Of a stretch of DNA of 64,000 bases, positions 34,612-44,800 are shown one piece after another (the stretch's first letter is position 1; every line of letters begins with the position of its first letter). Under the pieces are notes generated by a model. That model ran no database searches. It was given only the letters and a program-made list of their open reading frames with translations, and was not told the origin of the DNA. The DNA is taken from the NCBI GenBank assembly GCA_016711345.1, contig JADJTD010000001.1, positions 1,612,001 through 1,676,000 on the forward strand, written 5' to 3'. Position numbers and translations under genes: made by a program. This stretch comes from Chloracidobacterium sp. Lineage in GTDB: Bacteria; Acidobacteriota; Blastocatellia; Pyrinomonadales; Pyrinomonadaceae.

Positions 34612-35604
34612 ATGCCGCTCCGGGATGCTCACAACCGAATAATTCGCGATCTGCGCGTTTCGCTTACAGATCGCTGTAATTTTCGTTGTTTTTACTGTCT
34701 GCCAAATGGCGAGCCTCCGCTTGCTCGGAAAGAAACGATCTTGTCATTTGAGGAGATCGTATATCTGACCGATATTTTCGTTTCGCTTGGCATAGAAAAG
34801 ATAAGGCTAACGGGCGGTGAACCTTTGATCAGGAAGGACGTTCCTAAGTTAGTTGCCGAGATAGCTAAATTAAAACCACAGCTTACTGACCTTGCTTTAA
34901 CCACTAACGGATTCGATTTTCCCCGTCATGCCGCTGCGTTAAAAGATGCGGGACTCGACCGTGTCACGGTCAGCCTCGACAGTCTTGACCGTGAAAAATT
35001 TCTCGACATCACCGGCGTTGACGCTCTCGATAAAGTTTACGACGCGATCGACGCGGCGAAAAAGTTCGGGTTTGAGCCGATAAAGATCAATGCCTGTGTC
35101 GTGCGTGGACGCAACGACGACGAGATGGTGGATTTTGCGCGATTCGCGCGCGAATATGATGTGGCGATGAGGTTTATCGAGTTTATGCCGCTCGATAGCG
35201 GCAACGATTGGAGCCGTGAAATGGTCGTTCCAGGCAAGGAGATTCACGATACTATAAACGCTGTCTATCCGCTTCGACTAAAGGAATCGTCGCGCGGCAG
35301 CGAAACGGCTTGGAAATATGAATTCGCCGACGGAGCAAAAGGCGAGATCGGAATAATTGCACCCGTGACCGAAATGTTTTGCGGAGCCTGCTCACGCATC
35401 CGCCTCACCGCCGACGGCCAGATCCGCACGTGCCTCTTTTCAACCACCGAACATAATTTAAGGGACTTCGTCCGCAGCGGCGCCAACCGAGAAGAGATCG
35501 TGGACTTTATCGAAAACGTCGTCATGAAAAAAGAACCGCGTCACTATATTAATGACGCCGAATTTGTTCAGCCCTCGAGGACGATGAGTTTTATTGGGGG
35601 ATAG
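34612..35604 (+). CDS. moaA: GTP 3',8-cyclase, molybdenum cofactor biosynthesis
   Basis: From ATG 34612 (MPLRDAHNR) the product is 330 residues; the longer frame from a TTG at 34585 would run into the upstream repeat. The radical-SAM motif CNFRCFYC is at residues 23-30 (C-x3-C-x2-C). LTGGEPLIRKD is the SAM-binding GGE motif. The C-terminal cluster is held by CGACSRIRLTADGQIRTC, and the protein ends in FIGG, the conserved C-terminal GG pair. MoaA converts GTP to 3',8-cyclo-7,8-dihydro-GTP with MoaC as the next enzyme. No other moa genes are seen in the window. The convergent gene ends 3 bases later. Confidence 0.96.
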   Translation: MPLRDAHNRIIRDLRVSLTDRCNFRCFYCLPNGEPPLARKETILSFEEIVYLTDIFVSLGIEKIRLTGGEPLIRKDVPKLVAEIAKLKPQLTDLALTTNGFDFPRHAAALKDAGLDRVTVSLDSLDREKFLDITGVDALDKVYDAIDAAKKFGFEPIKINACVVRGRNDDEMVDFARFAREYDVAMRFIEFMPLDSGNDWSREMVVPGKEIHDTINAVYPLRLKESSRGSETAWKYEFADGAKGEIGIIAPVTEMFCGACSRIRLTADGQIRTCLFSTTEHNLRDFVRSGANREEIVDFIENVVMKKEPRHYINDAEFVQPSRTMSFIGG

Positions 35605-35607
35605 AAT

Positions 35608-36372
35608 CTAGTTGCCAATGCCAAGCCCAAATACTTTGAACCTTCCAGCCTCTTCGAAAATATAAAAGTAAAACAGATCGCGCTCGACAATAAACACGGC
35701 GCGACTGTCACTAACACCTAGGTTTGGCTCACCGTATTTTATTCGTGGCGAGCTAGAATCATGGAGAATGCCTTTCGCGTTTTCTTTGTACATAGAGGAC
35801 GACATGGAATTTGGCGGAATTCGTTTACGAAAAAGTGAGGAAATACGATGCGCGTCCTTAATTAGTCCAAGTACTTCCGAACGAGTTTTAACATCCTCCT
35901 CACCTTCGTTGCAGCAAGCAGCGTCAGAAATCCAATTGCGGAAATAGGGAGATGATTTCATTGCAAAAACAATTTCGGGTGGATACAACTGTTCATCAAC
36001 ATCCTTTACTCTTTTCGTACTCAAACCCCAAAGATTGCTCAAATAGTAAACGTTCATGAATGCAATGTACATTTGATCGAGTGTCCTGTCGTTAACGCGC
36101 TGAACTTTTGTATTTGCTCCTCCTCGAAAGGCACGAGCATTACGGTTCCTTAATGTTCGGTCCACTGTGAAGAATTCTCGGTACGGCACAGCAAAATCAA
36201 GGGTGTCAAGAAATCGCGCAACAAACTTGTCAGCCGTTTCTTCAGCGCATCTAAGTTTCTCCATGTCTGATTTCGCCTTGTTACACGGCTTTCCCACGGC
36301 GAAAGTCGCATAGGCAGGCAAAACCAGCAAAAGAAAACTAAAAACAAGCATGAATTTTTTCCTGATGCCCAT
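35608..36372 (-). CDS. secreted protein of unknown function
   Basis: The 254-residue product has a clear signal peptide (MGIRKKFMLVFSFLLLVLPAYATFA). The mature part contains CNKAKSDMEKLRCAEETADKF, which would allow one disulfide, and DAACCNEGEEDV, an adjacent Cys pair. Aromatic residues are frequent near the C-terminus (ERDLFYFYIFEEAGRFKVFGLGI). No domain was recognised. It follows the sugar ABC permease gene by 39 bases on the same strand, but a metabolic link is not evident because it does not look like a substrate-binding protein. Confidence 0.7.
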   Translation of the reverse strand: MGIRKKFMLVFSFLLLVLPAYATFAVGKPCNKAKSDMEKLRCAEETADKFVARFLDTLDFAVPYREFFTVDRTLRNRNARAFRGGANTKVQRVNDRTLDQMYIAFMNVYYLSNLWGLSTKRVKDVDEQLYPPEIVFAMKSSPYFRNWISDAACCNEGEEDVKTRSEVLGLIKDAHRISSLFRKRIPPNSMSSSMYKENAKGILHDSSSPRIKYGEPNLGVSDSRAVFIVERDLFYFYIFEEAGRFKVFGLGIGN

Positions 36373-36411
36373 ATAATTTTTTTTGATGCACTATTCTACT
36401 GAAAGATCTAG

Positions 36412-37554
36412 CTAATTCTGCTTCCTACCCATCATATCCAAACCTACCGCCGCGACAAGGATCGAGCCTTTGATGATGTCCTGCATAAAATCGCGAACGT
36501 TGAGCAACGACATACCGTTGTCTAGGCTCGCCATGATGAGTGCGCCGAGGCATGCTCCGAAGATGGTTCCGCGTCCGCCCATCAGACTCGCCCCACCAAT
36601 AACACACGCGGCGATGGCGTCTAGTTCCTTTAAAACACCGGCATCCGGAGCGGAGCTTCCGACACGTGCGGTAAAGATCAATGCGGCGACACCGGTGAAT
36701 GCTCCTAAGAGAGCGTAAACCTTAAGGATATTTCGTTTGTTATTTATTCCGGATAACCGAGCGGCATCGGCGTTACCGCCGATGGCATAGAGGTAGCGGC
36801 CAAAAACGGTTGAATTAGTCAGAAATCCGCCAAATAATGCGACCGCAAGCAATATTAGAACCGGGATCGGCACGCCTTGATATGCATTCATCACCCAAAT
36901 AAACGCAACAATGCCGCCGATAGGAATAATCGCTTTAAGCAACTCGCCGCCGTAATTTGCTTCGCCAAGTCCGTAATCTTTGACCGATCTGGCTTTGCGA
37001 TAGGTCATAAACAATACGAACGCAATAGCAGCCGTAGCCAATGCCCAACCGACGGACAAAGGTAGATTATTGTTGCCTATACCCTTAAAGGTTTCATCCG
37101 AGATCGGTATCGTATTGCCGCCGAGAAGCCATTTCACAGCGCCGCGCCAAGCAAGTAGCCCGCCTAGCGTAACGATAAACGCAGGGATATTCAGATACGC
37201 GGTCAACACCCCGTGAAAAACTCCGATAGCAACACCAACAACAATTGCCGCTATGATGGCAGACGGAAGTCCGTACTCCAAAACGGTAAGGACATAAGCC
37301 GCAGTGCCGCCCGCAAACCCCAACGCCGATCCAACCGACAGATCGATATGGCCCGAAACGATTACCATCAGCATCCCAACAGCAAGTATCGCCGTCACCG
37401 ACATCTGCGTCATCAGATTAGAGAGATTGCGCGGCGTCAAAAAGATCGAATCGGTCGCCCAATGAAAATACGCCCAGATGATGCCCAATATGGCGATCAT
37501 GATGTATGCCCGCAGCGTCGATTTGGTGATGCGTGTTTTGTTCGCTTCGTCCAT
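36412..37554 (-). CDS. sugar ABC transporter permease, XylH/RbsC family
   Basis: The 380-residue membrane protein has about ten to twelve spans and the motifs of carbohydrate-uptake-2 family permeases: LTPRNLSNLMTQMSVTAILAVGMLMVIVSGHIDLSVG near residues 37-75, the EAA-type cytoplasmic loop AIGGNADAARLSGINN, and IAACVIGGASLMGGRGT. It forms the transmembrane channel with the ATPase encoded 5 bases upstream. The extended length compared with RbsC and the inserted loop with KDYGLGEANYGGELLK match XylH, the xylose permease, but the substrate is inferred from similarity only. Confidence 0.9.
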   Translation of the reverse strand: MDEANKTRITKSTLRAYIMIAILGIIWAYFHWATDSIFLTPRNLSNLMTQMSVTAILAVGMLMVIVSGHIDLSVGSALGFAGGTAAYVLTVLEYGLPSAIIAAIVVGVAIGVFHGVLTAYLNIPAFIVTLGGLLAWRGAVKWLLGGNTIPISDETFKGIGNNNLPLSVGWALATAAIAFVLFMTYRKARSVKDYGLGEANYGGELLKAIIPIGGIVAFIWVMNAYQGVPIPVLILLAVALFGGFLTNSTVFGRYLYAIGGNADAARLSGINNKRNILKVYALLGAFTGVAALIFTARVGSSAPDAGVLKELDAIAACVIGGASLMGGRGTIFGACLGALIMASLDNGMSLLNVRDFMQDIIKGSILVAAVGLDMMGRKQN

Positions 37555-37559
37555 GATGT

Positions 37560-39071
37560 TTAATTATTACCGGTCGCCGCAGCCATTACCTTTTCGGGAG
37601 TCGCCTCTTCGCGGGTGAATTCACCTGTAAGTTTGCCTTCGTATAAAACGATAACGCGGTCCGAAAGCCCGAGCACTTCGGGTAACTCAGATGAAACGAG
37701 TACGATCGCCATTCCCTGTTTTGCCAGCTTATTGATCTCAGTGTATATTTCCTGCTTTGCACCTACATCGATACCACGTGTCGGTTCGTCGAGGAAGAGA
37801 ATTTTTGGCTTGGTCAAAAGCCATTTCCCGAGTACGACCTTTTGCTGATTGCCGCCTGAGAGTGTTCCGGCGATTGTCCTCGGCGAATTTGCCTTGATCC
37901 GCAGGCCTTTCATCGGTGCCTCAACTGCAATAGTTTCTCTTGTTCGATCAGTCAGAAACTTTCCGGATAAGGAGCGCAGGCCCGCAAGCGTCATGTTATC
38001 AGTGATCGTTTGATCGAGTAACAACCCATAACGCTTGCGATCCTCCGTCACAAATCCAATCCCGTTTGAAATAGCATCGGCCGGTGAATGAATGGAAGCC
38101 GGTTCGCCGTCGATCTCGATCTCACCCGAATATCTGCCACTCCAAGCTCCAAATATCGTCATCAAAAGCTCAGTGCGGCCAGCTCCCATTAAACCTGCAA
38201 TGCCAAGCACCTCGCCTTTTCTCACATCGAACGAAATATTGTCAACCAACTTTTTCTCGGTGTCTTCAAGTGAGTACGCCGTTAGATCTTTGACGCTCAA
38301 AGCAGTTTTCCCGCAGTTATGCTCCGCCTTGGGGAAAATATCACCGACCTCACGGCCAACCATTGCCGCAATGACCTCGTTCTTATCCGTTTCGGCGGCG
38401 GCGTGTGTTGCAACCGTTTTGCCGTCACGCAGGACAGTGATGCGGTCACTCATTTTGAAAACCTCGTCGAGCTTGTGCGAAATATAGATCATCCCGACGC
38501 CACGCTCGCGAAGTTTTTCGAGTATGCCGAAAAGTGTCTCGACCTCCGACTCTGTCAGAGCGGCGGTCGGCTCGTCGAGGACGAGAATCTTAGCGTCCTG
38601 CGACAATGCTTTCGCGATCTCAACGAGTTGCTGCTGGCCTATGCCAAGCGTGGCGACCTGAACACGCGGATCGATAGGCAGATGTAGCTTCTGTAATAAT
38701 TCAGCGGCCTTGTGATAAAGCTCGGACCAATTTATAACACCGAACCGAGACGGCTCTTTGCCGAGAAAGATGTTCTCACCAACAGTCAGTTCTTTTACAA
38801 GCGAAAGCTCCTGAAAGATGATCGCGATGCCCGCAGATTCCGAATCGCGTATCCCTCGAAAATGCCTGATCTCGTCATCTACCAATATATCGCCTTCAAA
38901 GGAGCCTTCGGGATAAACGCCGGACAGAACTTTCATCAGCGTCGATTTGCCGGCTCCGTTCTCGCCAACGAGCGCGTGAAATTCACCCGCATCAAGCGTA
39001 AAGCTCACGCCGTCCAGGGCCCTGACGCCGGGAAACTCCTTGACGATGTTTCGCATTTCAAGAAGAGGCAT
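37560..39071 (-). CDS. sugar ABC transporter ATP-binding protein, XylG/MglA type
   Basis: From ATG 39071 (MPLLEMRNIVKEF) the product is 503 residues, the usual length for two-domain sugar ATPases; the frame is open 19 codons further up. The first nucleotide-binding domain has Walker A GENGAGKST, signature LGIGQQQLVEIAKAL and Walker B LVLDEPTAAL. The second has the degenerate P-loop GLMGAGRTE, signature LSGGNQQKVVLGKW and LFLDEPTRGIDVGAK. Such proteins power import of monosaccharides such as xylose, ribose or galactose. The permease gene follows directly. No periplasmic binding protein gene lies next to this pair. Confidence 0.92.
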   Translation of the reverse strand: MPLLEMRNIVKEFPGVRALDGVSFTLDAGEFHALVGENGAGKSTLMKVLSGVYPEGSFEGDILVDDEIRHFRGIRDSESAGIAIIFQELSLVKELTVGENIFLGKEPSRFGVINWSELYHKAAELLQKLHLPIDPRVQVATLGIGQQQLVEIAKALSQDAKILVLDEPTAALTESEVETLFGILEKLRERGVGMIYISHKLDEVFKMSDRITVLRDGKTVATHAAAETDKNEVIAAMVGREVGDIFPKAEHNCGKTALSVKDLTAYSLEDTEKKLVDNISFDVRKGEVLGIAGLMGAGRTELLMTIFGAWSGRYSGEIEIDGEPASIHSPADAISNGIGFVTEDRKRYGLLLDQTITDNMTLAGLRSLSGKFLTDRTRETIAVEAPMKGLRIKANSPRTIAGTLSGGNQQKVVLGKWLLTKPKILFLDEPTRGIDVGAKQEIYTEINKLAKQGMAIVLVSSELPEVLGLSDRVIVLYEGKLTGEFTREEATPEKVMAAATGNN

Positions 39072-39198
39072 AGATGTTTGCCGGAGGCTATTCTTCGCCG
39101 ATTCTACACGGCTTTTGCGCGTTTCCAAAATGAGTGTCAGAGTTAGTGGAAACGTGCTGTTTTACGCTCCATCAAAGGATATTCTATACTCTAAATAT

Positions 39199-41151
39199 AT
39201 GTCGGAACCCATCGCTATCGAATCCACTCTGAATGAGCGTCGTCTCTTCCCGCCGCCGCCAGCGTTTGCCGCAAATGCTCATATCAAAAGCTTTGACGAG
39301 TATGAGCGTTTGTATGCCGAGGCCGCTGCTGATCCGGAAGCATTTTGGGCGAAACAGGCAGAGAGTCTTGATTGGTTTCGGAAATGGGACACGATCCTCG
39401 AATGGAACGAGCCGTTTGCCAAGTGGTTTATTGGCGGCAAGATCAACATCTCTTACAACTGCCTCGACCGGCACCTTACCACGTCGCGAAAAAACAAAGC
39501 CGCTATCATCTGGGAAGGCGAGACGGGCGAGATAAAAACTATCACCTATCTCCAACTCCATCAGGAGGTCTCGCGATTTGCCAACGTTCTCAAAAGCTTG
39601 GGTGTAAAGACCGGCGACCGCGTCGCTCTATATATGCCGCTTGTCCCGGCTTTGGCTGTTGCAATGCTTGCCTGTGCTCGGATCGGCGCGACGCATACGG
39701 TGATTTTCGGCGGGTTTTCGGCTGACGCCATTCGCGACCGCGTTAATGATTGCGGGTGCAAGCTCATTGTCACCGCTGACGGCGGTTATCGGCGTGGGTC
39801 CGAGATCAAATTAAAAGATATCGTCGATGAGGCCGCAAAAGAATGTCCGGGCGTCGAGAATATCGTCGTCTTTCAACGGACGCATTCAAAAGTATCGATG
39901 AAGCCGGGTCGCGACCATTGGTGGCACGAATTGACGAGGACAGTAGGTGCAAACTGTCCTGCCGAAGAGCTCGATTCCGAGCATCCGCTTTTTATCCTTT
40001 ACACCTCGGGAACGACCGGCAAACCAAAGGGCATTCTGCATACGACGGGCGGCTACCTTACCCAAACAGCTTACACAACGAAGATGATCTTTGATCTCAA
40101 GGACGAAGATATCTATTGGTGTACTGCTGATATCGGCTGGGTGACAGGACACAGTTATGTCGTTTACGGGCCGCTTGCAAACGGAGCGACTGTCTTTATG
40201 TACGAAGGGGCTCCGAATTTTCCCGATTTTGACCGGTTTTGGGACATCGTCGAACGCCACAAGATCACGATCTTTTACACGGCCCCAACAGCCATTCGTG
40301 CATTTATAAAATGGGGCGAGCAGTATCCGCTCAAACATGATCTTTCGTCTTTAAGACTTTTAGGTACGGTCGGCGAGCCTATAAATCCAGAGGCATGGAT
40401 GTGGTATCACGAGGTGATCGGCAAAGGAAAATGTCCGATCGTCGATACATGGTGGCAAACGGAAACCGGCTCGGCGATGATCTCACCGCTGCCCGGCGCA
40501 ACACCGACCGTGCCGGGAACTGCCACGCTGCCAATACCGGGCATTATTCTCGATGTTGTGACCAAGGCAGGAAAGCCTGTCGGAGTAAACGAAGGCGGTT
40601 ATCTCGTCGCCAAACACCCGTGGCCGTCGATGCTTCGCACATTGTGGGGCGACGACGAACGCTACAAACAGGCTTACTGGTCAGAAATTCCCGGTTTCTA
40701 TTTCGCCGGCGATGGAGCGCGGCGTGATGAGAACGGCTATTTTTGGATAATGGGCCGCGTCGATGACGTGATAAATGTCAGCGGCCACCGTCTTGGCACT
40801 GCGGAGATCGAATCTGCGCTCGTCTCACATGAAGCCGTCGCCGAGGCTGCCGTAGTTGGCCGTCCGGACGAGCTAAAGGGTCAGGCGATCGCAGCTTTTG
40901 TGACGCTTACGGGCGGGCATGTTGGCGGCGATGAGCTTAAAAATGAGCTTCGCTACCATGTCGCAAAAGAGATCGGTGCGCTGGCAAAACCCGATGATAT
41001 TCGTTTTACCGATTCGCTTCCAAAGACGCGTTCGGGCAAGATCATGCGACGCCTGCTTCGTGAGATCGCATCGGGCGGCACAGTCGCGGGCGATGTCACG
41101 ACGCTCGAAGATCTATCTGTACTGGAAAAATTACGAGAAGACGAAGAATAA
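39199..41151 (+). CDS. acs: acetyl-CoA synthetase (AMP-forming)
   Basis: From ATG 39199 the product is 650 residues, the standard Acs length; the open frame extends 53 codons upstream into the divergent xylG-like gene and is not used. The AMP-binding motif YTSGTTGKPKG lies near residue 268, ADIGWVTGHSYVVYGPL and the acetate-pocket WWQTETG follow, and the C-terminal domain ends with PKTRSGKIMRRLLR, whose Lys is the conserved catalytic and acetylated residue. The enzyme activates acetate to acetyl-CoA via acetyl-AMP. It is followed after 3 bases by msrA, so the two are probably co-transcribed. Confidence 0.96.
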   Translation: MSEPIAIESTLNERRLFPPPPAFAANAHIKSFDEYERLYAEAAADPEAFWAKQAESLDWFRKWDTILEWNEPFAKWFIGGKINISYNCLDRHLTTSRKNKAAIIWEGETGEIKTITYLQLHQEVSRFANVLKSLGVKTGDRVALYMPLVPALAVAMLACARIGATHTVIFGGFSADAIRDRVNDCGCKLIVTADGGYRRGSEIKLKDIVDEAAKECPGVENIVVFQRTHSKVSMKPGRDHWWHELTRTVGANCPAEELDSEHPLFILYTSGTTGKPKGILHTTGGYLTQTAYTTKMIFDLKDEDIYWCTADIGWVTGHSYVVYGPLANGATVFMYEGAPNFPDFDRFWDIVERHKITIFYTAPTAIRAFIKWGEQYPLKHDLSSLRLLGTVGEPINPEAWMWYHEVIGKGKCPIVDTWWQTETGSAMISPLPGATPTVPGTATLPIPGIILDVVTKAGKPVGVNEGGYLVAKHPWPSMLRTLWGDDERYKQAYWSEIPGFYFAGDGARRDENGYFWIMGRVDDVINVSGHRLGTAEIESALVSHEAVAEAAVVGRPDELKGQAIAAFVTLTGGHVGGDELKNELRYHVAKEIGALAKPDDIRFTDSLPKTRSGKIMRRLLREIASGGTVAGDVTTLEDLSVLEKLREDEE

Positions 41152-41154
41152 TAT

Positions 41155-41700
41155 ATGACAAACGCAAATTTAGAAACAGCAACGCTCGCGGCAGGATGTT
41201 TTTGGTGTGTCGAAGCAGTTTTTGACGATCTGAAAGGCGTTGAAGATGTTGTTTCGGGATATTCCGGCGGCCATACCGAAAATCCGACTTACCAACAAGT
41301 CTGTTCCGAAACGACAGGCCACGCCGAGGTAGTGCAAATAAAATTCGATCCATCCGAACTCTCGTTCGCCGATCTTTTGCGCGTCTTTTTCACCGTTCAC
41401 GACCCGACGCAGCTAAACCGTCAGGGCAACGACATTGGCACGTCGTATCGCTCCGCGATCTTTTATCATTCCGAAGAACAGAAACGCACCGCCGAAGAAG
41501 TCATCGCCGAGATCACCGCAGAAGACATCTACGACAAGCCGATCGTCACCGAGGTCACCGCCTTTGGAAAATTCTGGCCGGGCGAGGATTATCATCAAGA
41601 GTATTTCGCAAATAACCCTGCACAACCTTACTGTGCTGCTGTCGTTGCACCTAAAGTAGCAAAGTTTCGCCAGAAATTTGCCGCACGGCTGAAAAAGTAG
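41155..41700 (+). CDS. msrA: peptide methionine (S)-S-oxide reductase
   Basis: The 181-residue protein carries the MsrA active-site motif GCFWC at residues 14-18, with Cys15 as the nucleophile, followed by VVSGYSGGHTENPTYQQVCS and HAEVVQIKFDP. HDPTQLNRQGNDIGTSYRS and the C-terminal EDYHQEYFANNP are further family landmarks. It repairs oxidised methionine in proteins using thioredoxin. There is no signal peptide, so it acts in the cytoplasm. The start codon lies 3 bases after the acs stop. Confidence 0.97.
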   Translation: MTNANLETATLAAGCFWCVEAVFDDLKGVEDVVSGYSGGHTENPTYQQVCSETTGHAEVVQIKFDPSELSFADLLRVFFTVHDPTQLNRQGNDIGTSYRSAIFYHSEEQKRTAEEVIAEITAEDIYDKPIVTEVTAFGKFWPGEDYHQEYFANNPAQPYCAAVVAPKVAKFRQKFAARLKK

Positions 41701-41724
41701 CTGTTTAGAATTGTTAAATTTTGT

Positions 41725-41753
41725 TTGACAGTTTTGCCTTTGTGATGTATCTT
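41725..41753 (+). promoter_or_regulatory. sigma-70-like promoter of the giant repeat protein gene
   Basis: A perfect TTGACA (41725-41730) is followed after 17 bases by TATCTT (41748-41753). The predicted leader is about 120 bases long and holds a near-perfect palindrome just before the start codon. Confidence 0.65.
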
Positions 41754-41833
41754 TTCAACTAGGAAGTGCAACACCGCTGTGTCTGCACTGCAATTCCACA
41801 AACCGCGCTCCATTCAAATTCAAACTGCCTTGA

Positions 41834-41863
41834 GATCCATTTTAAGACATTCTTAAATGGATC
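41834..41863. promoter_or_regulatory. near-perfect palindrome in the leader of the giant repeat protein gene
   Basis: GATCCATTTTAAGA and TCTTAAATGGATC are inverted copies differing by one missing base, with a three-base loop. It ends 15 bases before the ATG at 41879 and could act as an operator or as an mRNA hairpin covering the initiation region. A second small palindrome, ATCCGGAT, follows. Confidence 0.55.
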
Positions 41864-41878
41864 CGGATCCATCACCAT

Positions 41879-44800
41879 ATGAACCCCTTCACCCTGTTGG
41901 CTCGTTACCGAGCATTCGCTCTTCTAGCATTGATCTTATTTTCGCTGTTCGTTATCGCGTTTTCAAAAGACTCTCGCTCTAACGCGCAGGAACTTACATT
42001 TGCCGAGCTTATGTCCGGCTTTAGCGGCACGCCCACACCGGAACTTGTCGACGTTGTTTTGGCAGGCACCATCTCGGGCAGGGTCTTTCAGGACTATAAT
42101 GCAAATGGAACATATGACACTGCGGCCGGCCTCAACTCAATTGATGTCGGCATCGGAGCCGTGACCGTGAGTGCTTTCGACTCCGCCGGAGTTGCCCGAG
42201 GCACCACGACCACCGCATCTGACGGCACATATTCGCTTGCGGCAACCGGTACCGGACCGTATAGACTTGAATTTACTACATTGCCTACAGGATATACGCC
42301 ATCGGCACGCAGCACGGATTCGGTTCTTGGCGGCACAGCGACAAACACTGGTTCGACGGTTCAGTTTGTCAATGATCTAAACACTACTAATGTCAATCTG
42401 GCATTGACCCTCGCGGACGAGTATTGTCAAAACAATCCAACACTCGTCACATCGCGATATGCTCAAGGCGCGTCAAACGGAACATACTCTGCCAATGCCG
42501 TCCTTTACGACTATCCCTATAATTCAGGCACGACCTACACTGACACAACGGTAGCAAATTACGATAGTCCTCTAACTCATTCGCTTACGACTACTGCTGC
42601 AACTGTAGGCACGATCTATTCGCTCGCATACAACTCCTCGGCCAACAGGCTCTATGCAGCGTCGTATTTTAAACGTCATTCCGGCTTTGGACCGGGTGCT
42701 GACGGCACGCTTAACACCAGTGACGATCCTGGCGCTATCTATGTTGTCAATCCGGCAAACAGTGCGGTTACAAGCATCTTCACCCTTCCAAACGCGACAA
42801 CCAATAATCACGACACCACTGATTACGGAGCAGATAACAACGACACCGGTTGGAACGGGGTCGGCAAGAGCAGCATCGGCGGCATGGACATCGCTGATGA
42901 CAACAGTCGCCTTTTTGTAATGAATTTACAAGACCGCAGCCTCTATGCTTTGAACCCAACGACTGGTGCGAGCCTTGGCAACAGTGTGTCGGTTACGACT
43001 CTTACTCTTCCAACACCGGCCGGTTCAGCAACGAACTGTTCTACTGGAACTGGCAACACTAATAAACGTCCGTTCGCAGTAAAATATTATCGCGGCAGCG
43101 TTTACATTGGTGTTCTCTGTACGGCTGAGACCAGTCAGAACGCCGCCAACCTTTACGCGTACGTATTCCAGGTCAATCCGACCACACTTGCCATCACTTC
43201 GACGCCGGTATTCAGCACGCAGCTCAATTATGCTCGCGGACTTGCCGATCCGGGCCAGGCCGCAGAATGGCGTCCGTGGGTAACGACCATTCAAGCTGAC
43301 TTTGCCTATCCGCAGCCTATGTTCACGAGCCTTGAGTTTGAGAACGGCAACATGATACTCGGTCTTCGCGACCGCACGGGTGATTCGGCATTGGATGCCG
43401 GCCCTGACGCTAAAAGAACTGCCGGCGACACGATCCGTGCCTGCGGCAGCTTTGGCTCATGGACACTCGAGAGCAATGGACGCTGCGGCGGAACCGGAAC
43501 TGCTCCTCAGGGAACCGGACAGGGTCCAGGCAATGGCGAGTTTTATCACGACGACGATTTCTGTACGACACCAAACGGCGGCAATTACCACGATGAAGTT
43601 TCGTGGGGTTCGCTTATGTTTCTGCCGGGACGCCAGCATGTCATTACAACGCTGCTTGATCCGATCGACCGCCAGATCTCAAGCGGTGCAACTTTCGATG
43701 GCGGCATACGCTACTTCAATAACAACACTGGCAGTGCAGAGCGCGCTTATCGCATATACAACGGTCTCGGCGGTGTCGGCCAACCTGATTTTGGTAAGGC
43801 AAACGGCCTCGGAGGCATCTCGGCCATGTGTTCAGCGGCTCCGATCGAGATCGGCAACCGTGTCTGGCGCGACTCTAACAACAACGGTGTCCAGGATCCT
43901 GGAGAAAATGGGATCGCGAACATAACAGTTCGTTTATACCAAGGTTCCACTCTGGTCGGAACAGCGGTAACGGATTCCAACGGCGAATATTATTTTGTGT
44001 CGAGTACCGTCGTCGATCCGAATACCACTGACAACATTGGTCAAGTTAACGGCGGCGTTCTCCCAAACACGTCGTACCAGATCCGGCTCGACCTTCCGGC
44101 CAACTATACTTCCGGCAATCCTTTGTCAGGTCTGATATTGACAACAGCTAACCAAACGTCACAGCTCGGTAACGACGACTCGTCCGATTCCGATGCAGCT
44201 AACGTACTAAATCCGACGGGCTCACCTGCCGGAACATTTCCAGTCATCAGTCTAACGACCGGTGGCGTCGGCGCGAACGATCACACTTTCGACACAGGAT
44301 TTGGCACCGCTCCTACACCGACAGCAACCGCGACATCGACTTCTACGTCCACACCAACACCGTCAAACACTCCGACAAATACACCAACAAGCACCGCGAC
44401 TGCAACTTTTACACCAACGCCAACCAATACGTCCACCTCAACCGCAACGGCGACATTTACTCCGACACCAACGGCAACCGAGACATTTACTCCTACCGCG
44501 ACTGCCACTGAAACGTTTACTCCAACGGCCACAGCTACGGAAACCTTTACTCCAACGGCTACGGCTACAGAAACGTTCACTCCAACCGCAACCGCAACTG
44601 AGACTTTTACTCCGACTGCAACCGCTACGGAAACATTCACCCCGACAGCGACTGCAACAGAAACGTTTACTCCGACAGCTACCGCAACTGAGACTTTTAC
44701 TCCGACTGCAACCGCAACGGAAACGTTTACTCCGACTGCAACTGCGACAGAAACGTTCACCCCAACAGCGACAGCCACGGAGACGTTTACTCCAACGGCA

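Noticed and set aside
35608..36372. Missing binding protein of the sugar ABC transporter
   Set aside because: It is secreted and adjacent, but short, cysteine-containing and without the two-lobed periplasmic-binding-protein motifs.
39040..39198. 53-residue N-terminal extension of acetyl-CoA synthetase
   Set aside because: It overlaps the divergent transporter gene and lies outside the normal Acs length; the ATG at 39199 gives a standard 650-residue protein.
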